Source of the DNA: Porpolomopsis calyptriformis
Lineage: Eukaryota; Basidiomycota; Agaricomycetes; Agaricales; Hygrophoraceae
Direction of reading: 5' to 3'
NCBI GenBank assembly: GCA_951640195.1
Contig: OX621165.1
Span: forward strand, 1,674,001-1,738,000
Length of the DNA: 64,000 nucleotides
The notes under the pieces were generated by a model. That model searched no databases and had not been told where the DNA came from. It saw nothing but the letters and a program-made list of their open reading frames with translations. Position numbers and translations under genes: made by a program. Position 1 is the first letter of the stretch. Every line of letters starts with the position of its first letter. Positions 59,163 through 64,000 of the stretch are shown here, piece by piece.

Positions 59163-59521
59163 TGTCAGAGATATATTTTTTCTTTTTCCTTTGCTCGTCT
59201 ATTCCTATTTACATCAGACAGTTTACATCAATAGCCACTTAGCCACCCAAGCTCCGCTTAGTAATAGAAGGTGACCAAGCCATATCTATATTTAGTCTAC
59301 CATCACTCTCCTTATCTACATGACTCATCCATAGTCGTTACGACTCACACGTAGTCAGTATGACTCATACTTAGCTAGTATATAAAGCTAGCAGTAGATA
59401 GACTTAGGATAAGTCTGTTTCTTTCATTAACACCCCAATCAGTAGTCTTCCAACCCTTTAAAACCCTACACCCAGAGCCTGAAGTAAAACCTTGCGATCA
59501 ACCCTAGACTGCCGTCTAACA
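59163..59521 (+). repeat. 3' LTR of element A
   Basis: 359 bp, same ends and motifs as the 5' LTR. Three differences from it: G/A in gccgctt, T/C in cacatg and C/T in agtagcctt. Two of the three lie at CpG sites. Followed by the target duplication GAGAA (59522-59526). Confidence 0.95.
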
Positions 59522-59565
59522 GAGAAGGCAACAAAATGAAGACTAGAAAAGGAATGCTAAAGGCT

Positions 59566-59705
59566 AATTGTGGTATTTCCATGATTACTGCTACTTCCAT
59601 ATTGCAGCTACTTCCTTATGTCCCTATAGCAGCTACTCCCAAGGTGCAGGTGCAGCTATTTCCATGTAGCTATTTTCCTGTGGTAGCTACTTCCATGGTG
59701 TAGTG
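59566..59705. repeat. Degenerate gcagctacttcc-type tandem repeat
   Basis: The unit (t)gcagctacttccat(a/g) or close variants recurs about seven times in 140 bp, spaced 15-25 bp. It is non-coding and sits just right of element A. Confidence 0.5.
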
Positions 59706-60671
59706 TAACAGATATGTTACATACAGCCACCATGCTGTGTTTGTACTTATTTGTACTGGATACCTTAAGTACTGGTTATGCTTAGGTAAACAATAAGTTT
59801 ACATCCCACGTGTTGTCACTATTCTTACATACCATAACCTTATTAAGGTCATTGGGTAGCTTCATGAATTCCTCACAACTAATTCTGCCTGTTCTCATCT
59901 GAACAAGTACATTGACCCAATCAACTACATCAGAGAGTGTCTCGCTCAATGCCTCAGGATTCTGCAGGCGCTTTTCTTGTCATCTCTTATTACATGTAAT
60001 AGTTGACATCTGACTGGGTGTGGGCAATGGGTCTTGTCACTCATCTTGGTTGTCTATTTCATTATGCTGTAATAGATTTAACATTTGATGAACATATACT
60101 CATTCATTCAGGTTTCGTGATGAGGAAGGGTTTCCTGTCCTCATTTAACCCTCAGTGAGGGTGTGCATTAAAGTATTGAGTATAGGGTCAATTGTCATAC
60201 TTACACACTGACTTGTCATCAGCAATGACTCCTCTCTTTCCGTGAGTTGGGAGCTGCCATCATCTAAGTTGGCATGATATATTTGTTCACTCTGGGGTGA
60301 ATTTACGGCTGTTGCTGGCCATCTTTGGGTGTCGCTGAGGTCATGATGTGGCACACCTGAATCAGTAACAGTGCTCATCTGCACCGTTCCCAGGTCATCA
60401 TCGTCAGGCAGTTTGCCTTGCGAGTTGCGCGCTGTTGAGGCCCACATGATTTGAGTCTTTGTGTGGGTCTTCATCATTGACAGAGGCCATGTCATTGACA
60501 GGGAAGCTTTTTCAATCAAAAGTTGATTTACACAGATATTCCACAATTTCTTGTGGATGTGCAAAAAAGTGTAAGGGTTGGGGATAAGTTATCACACTTT
60601 GCTCAATACCAGGATATGCACAGAACCAATGTATTGGGGCAATCTGGTATAAGCGGGAGTGTCCAAATAAG
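59706..60671. other. Non-genic stretch between the two retroelements
   Basis: About 970 bp, AT-rich and CpG-poor. Probably old transposon or LTR-derived sequence belonging to element B's 5' side. An open frame on the minus strand (60145-60564) has no recognisable motif. No LTR boundaries could be fixed. Confidence 0.4.
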
Positions 60672-63420
60672 ATGGATACAACCATTCATCTAGATAGGGA
60701 CAAAGAAGATGAACTTCTTCAACAAGCAGAAGCTGAGCTTCACCATGCTCAACAAGAAGACAAGACAAGTTCCATCTATTAGAGACAGCAAGCCGCAGCT
60801 GATCAAGTTGATAAACATCAACATGGAAGTAAGAAGAGGAACAACCAGAATAGGTCATTCGAACAAGAAAACGAAGCGGCCTTGAGACTGGGCACATTCA
60901 CACTCAAGGACAGAGTGGCCATCCAAAGGTTGACAAATAGTGACATCCATGAAACCAGAAGATCTAGCCTGGATAACCAAGGCATTGCCTTTGATGCTTC
61001 TGGAGAAACTATAGACTTATAGGCAGAAGGACAAAATGAGCAGTCTAAATGAGACCACAGGCCGCTCTTAGATAGAAGGCAGTATCACCAGTCAGAAGAC
61101 AGTGATTCAGATGACCCAGATCAAGGATCGTCTTCTTCTGATGAGTCCAATTGTAGCAAAATGATGGACACTGGAAGTGATCAGTCAAGAAATTGACCCT
61201 CTGACACTACTGGATATGGTAGTAAAAGAATGTCTAAACAGATGTCAAAAACAACAACATGACACAGAAGTCGTAGCCATAAACCTCATAAATATGAGGG
61301 GAAAGATCGATGCTCTGATTACCTCAGAGACATTCATCGTAAATATCATAAATTAATTGATAAACAAGTGGGCAAACCACTAAAGGGAAACCTATCTGGT
61401 TTCTGAACCTCATCACCTAAACTGCCTACTCCAAAAGAGTATAGCGGTGAAGAGGACATCGAGAAATTCGATGGGTGATTCAATCATTCCTGAGATGGTT
61501 GAAATTGTCCAACTATACTGGACCTAATGTGGAGCCAGAGTGTATCACCTTAATGGCTATTTATCTTGTGGACAAAGCAAGACAGTGGTTTAACAACAAT
61601 GTTGATAGCATGTCTAGGCAGAGACACCGATGGACATTTAAAGAGGTCATAACCAGACTGTACGACTGGTTTATTCATGAAGCATCCATACAGGATGCTA
61701 CAATAAAATTCTATTCAAGAAGGTCCACCATGGAAGGTGGTGTCTTAGGGTTTTTCTATGACCTCGAGAGGTATGCAGGACATATGATACATGAGCCTGA
61801 CTTGTATATGTTCAAAACCCAATTATTATTGGGTCTACCTGCACAGATAACCAATGCAGTTGTCCAGAAAGGCATTACCACTGAAACCTCATCCTTGATA
61901 CAATTCTCAAAGTGGCTCGACATGTCGAAGAGAGCATTTGAATAAAGCATCGCTATGATGAGCGATGCAAGGCAACATCTGGAGTAACCAGTCAGCCAAA
62001 GGCAACTGCGAATATGTGGCTGCCTACAAATCAGACAATGAATAAAGAAACACCATCGTATTTGAAGCCAGTGTAAAATAAGTATGCTAACAAACAAGGT
62101 CCATACAGACTGTATAGACTGACTGACAACCATCAGCCTTACAGACCACTGCCAAATTGACCAAGTGGTTCTGGAAGTAAACCAATGCTGCAGGCGCCGG
62201 CACATAATTGAAACCAGACAGGATCATCTGGTGTGAAATGCTACGTGTGTGGCAAGTTTGGCCACTGTGCAACTGATCCAAAATGTCCCAACTTTGGGAA
62301 GCCCCAAATGGCAGCTATCCAAGAGGGGGAGGATGCATTCAAAATGGTAGCAGAAGACACTATCGACGAGAATGACCAAGAGGCAGACAAGCCTCAAAAC
62401 AACTACAGAATCATAGTTGATGTCAGAGATATATTTTTTCTTTTTCCTTTGCTTGTCTATTCCCATTTACATCAGACAGTTTACATCAATAGCCGCTTAG
62501 CCACCCAAGCTCCGCTTAGTAATAGAAGGTGACCAAGCCATATCTATATTTAGTCTACCATCACTCTCCTTATCTACATGACTCATCCATAGTCGTTACG
62601 ACTCACACGTAGTCAGTATGACTCATACTTAGCTAGTATATAAAGCTAGCAGTAGATAGACTTAGGATAAGTCTGTTTCTTTCGTTAACACCCCAATCAG
62701 TAGTCTTCCAACCCTTTAAAACCCTACACCCAGAGCCTGAAGTAAAACCTTGCGATCAACCCTAGACTGCCATCTAACAGTTGAGGAAGAGGAGAACAAT
62801 CCTTTACAAGGATCACAGTATACATCACAAGGTGAAGAGTATCACCTCCAAGAATATGATGAGTATGAAGAGTACTCACAAGAGGAAGATGACAATACCA
62901 TCGTTAACAAACAGATATGTTCAATCAGAGAAATGAGTAACCCTGCTTGTGAATTTATGGTGTCTATAAATAATAAACAAGTGTTCAAAGAAGACACTCA
63001 ACCCAAATCATGGGTTTATAAGTCCAGCAGACAGCAGGACCACCCAGCAAAGCTGAGCATGAAAGTAAGGCCTTTAGTGGCTTGCATGGAATTAAATAGC
63101 CTCATAGCCATTGTAATGTTCAATACAGGCAGCACCTCTGATGCTATTAGCCCAGAATTTGCGAGAGTTGCAAATTTGAAAATATATGAGTTGAAGGACC
63201 CTGTTCCGATCCAACTAGGATGCCACAGTAGCAGATCACAGATTAACTATGGTACTTACTATCCTGTGTGGTACAAAAGTATCACAAAGAAATACTACTT
63301 CGATATTGTAAATATCAACAGATTTGATGCTATAATTGGTATCGGTTTCATGCGTGAATTTGAAATTATGCTAGAGCCTAGCATGAACCAGATAATGGTC
63401 TGCAGGGTGGCCGCTGATAT
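60672..63420 (+). mobile_element. Element B: decayed Ty3-like gag/protease remnant, split by a solo LTR
   Basis: From ATG 60672 a gag-like frame (MDTTIHLDRDKEDELLQQ) runs with scattered TGA, TAG and TAA codons and at least one 1-nt deletion near 61471. The gag core is IQSFLRWLKLSNYTG, CITLMAIYLVDKARQWFNNN and RWTFKEVITRLYDWFI. The CCHC knuckle is CYVCGKFGHCATDPKC (62239-62286). After the inserted solo LTR the frame continues VEEEENNPLQGSQYTSQ and then a retropepsin-like domain: ACMELNSLIAIVMFNTGSTS (catalytic Asp of DTGS replaced by Asn), FDIVNINRFDAIIGIGFM. RT and integrase are absent, so the copy is truncated. It is older than element A. Confidence 0.8.
62421..62779 (+). repeat. Solo LTR of the element A family inside element B
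   Basis: 359 bp with the same TGTCAG..TAACA ends, ATGACTCAT pair (62578 and 62618) and TATA box. It is flanked by a perfect 5-bp duplication GTTGA (62416-62420 and 62780-62784). It differs from the element A LTRs at only a few sites. Removing it and one GTTGA copy rejoins the element B frame (IIVEEEEN). Solo LTRs arise by LTR-LTR recombination. Confidence 0.93.
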
Positions 63421-64000
63421 GACCCCTCCGTCCCCTGAGCACCGTATATTCAACCATACGAATACTAGACGCCTACCAAGTCCTTCGAACATGAACTCGA
63501 ACCCTCCGAACGCTCCCGATAGCTCCCAAACGTCCCGAACGACTTCGAGAATCATCGAACGCTCCGAACGCGATCGAAGCTTTCCGAACGCGAATGAAAG
63601 TTTGTATATCAAAGGGAAGACACTATTCAAAGGCATCAGTTCTCTTCTATTTCTCCCTTTTTCATTCGATTCCTTCATTCCTATTCACTACTTTCCCCTT
63701 AGATCATTAGAGAGGCTCCCCTTTTATCATATACACTCAAAGGGATCCTTGTACTAGAAGATATATATACTGTATGTTGTAGCTAGTGATCCAACAAGTT
63801 AAATATTCGCTTCTCTCTCGCTCTCAAGTCTAGATCCTCTTTAGATCTTCTAAGACTTCCTCTTTCGACTTTCCGATCCTTCTGATTCCCCGATCGATCT
63901 CGTTCGCGAACAGTCGAAGACTCCCTTTCCATGATTATCGATCATAGGCTGAGTCGAGACTCTTTATAGTCGTCCTCGCACCTTGTTCTGTGTTCGGTTC
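63421..64000. mobile_element. CpG-rich LTR-like sequence of another family, truncated by the window end
   Basis: Base composition changes sharply here. The first part (63486-63595) holds seven CGAAC motifs, mostly CCGAACG. A TATATATA box lies at about 63764-63771, followed by tgtagctagtgatccaacaag and a T/C-rich stretch. This layout (enhancer-like repeats, TATA, leader) is typical of an LTR. No second LTR copy is in the window, so the identification is tentative. The element B frame runs on through it by chance to 63757. Confidence 0.45.

Larger units (their letters stand above)
52538..59521 (+). mobile_element. Full-length Ty3/gypsy chromovirus (element A), mutated
   Basis: The 6984-bp element has 359-bp LTRs starting TGTCAG and ending TAACA. 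They differ at three positions by my alignment. A perfect 5-bp target duplication GAGAA lies at 52533-52537 and 59522-59526. The internal region encodes gag with a CCHC knuckle, then a -1 shifted pol (protease, RT, RNase H, integrase, chromodomain), then a third ORF. The order RT-RNaseH-integrase and the chromodomain place it in the Ty3 chromoviruses (Metaviridae). Primer site logic is of the Tf1 self-priming kind. Seven premature TGA codons and a YIDN in place of YIDD suggest that this copy is dead. High LTR identity shows that insertion was recent. Confidence 0.95.

Noticed and set aside
60145..60564. Minus-strand ORF of 139 codons
   Set aside because: No motif, in transposon-derived AT-rich DNA. 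No splice or promoter context.
60592..60897. Minus-strand ORF of 101 codons
   Set aside because: It is the antisense shadow of the element B gag N-terminus.

Overview
The window is nuclear DNA of a fungus, most likely an agaricomycete basidiomycete. Genes are dense and face both ways. Almost every gene is split by short introns (about 50-60 nt), with very small exons in places. The gene set is fungal: a two-LIM CRP-type protein, RFT1, FIG4, TSC2, a DEF1-type CUE protein and a chromodomain Ty3 retrotransposon. No bacterial features were seen. Exon joins were worked out by eye from GT/AG signals and reading frame, so outer gene limits are firmer than inner splice sites.

Positions 1-51410 are a housekeeping block. 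In order it holds: the 3' end of an SRAP/HMCES protein (+), a DEF1-like CUE protein (-), a MAP-kinase-phosphatase-like dual-specificity phosphatase (+), APC1 (+), a DAHP synthase (-), a PIH1-domain protein (+), a two-LIM protein (-), eIF5A (+), an RRM plus double RanBP2-zinc-finger protein (-), a UPF1-like helicase (-), a TPR-like helical protein (+), an ARMT1/DUF89 phosphatase (-), a VHS-GAT protein (+), a multi-pass membrane protein (-), a LIMK/TESK-like kinase with a C1 domain (+), RFT1 (+), FIG4 (-), a small secreted Cys-rich protein (-), a SAP-domain membrane protein (+) and TSC2 (-). Several divergent pairs share very short promoters, the shortest being 37 bp between the DAHP synthase and PIH1 start codons. 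The genes are not one pathway. TSC2, FIG4, VHS-GAT and RFT1 touch TOR signalling and endomembrane biology, but I see no sign of a functional cluster.

Positions 51411-64000 are transposon territory. A 6984-bp Ty3/gypsy chromovirus (element A, 52538-59521) has 359-bp LTRs differing at three sites and a perfect 5-bp GAGAA target duplication. Its primer binding site is complementary to its own predicted RNA 5' end (Tf1-like self-priming). Its gag/pol junction has a textbook -1 frameshift heptamer and hairpin. A third ORF follows integrase, and the LTR U3 carries two perfect bZIP-type ATGACTCAT sites. The coding frames contain seven premature TGA codons but no other nonsense codons and no indels, and the YxDD motif reads YIDN. 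This pattern fits CpG-directed C-to-T mutation. Downstream lies an older, decayed gag/protease element (element B) interrupted by a solo LTR of the element A family with its own GTTGA duplication. The window ends in a CpG-rich, LTR-like sequence of a different family.
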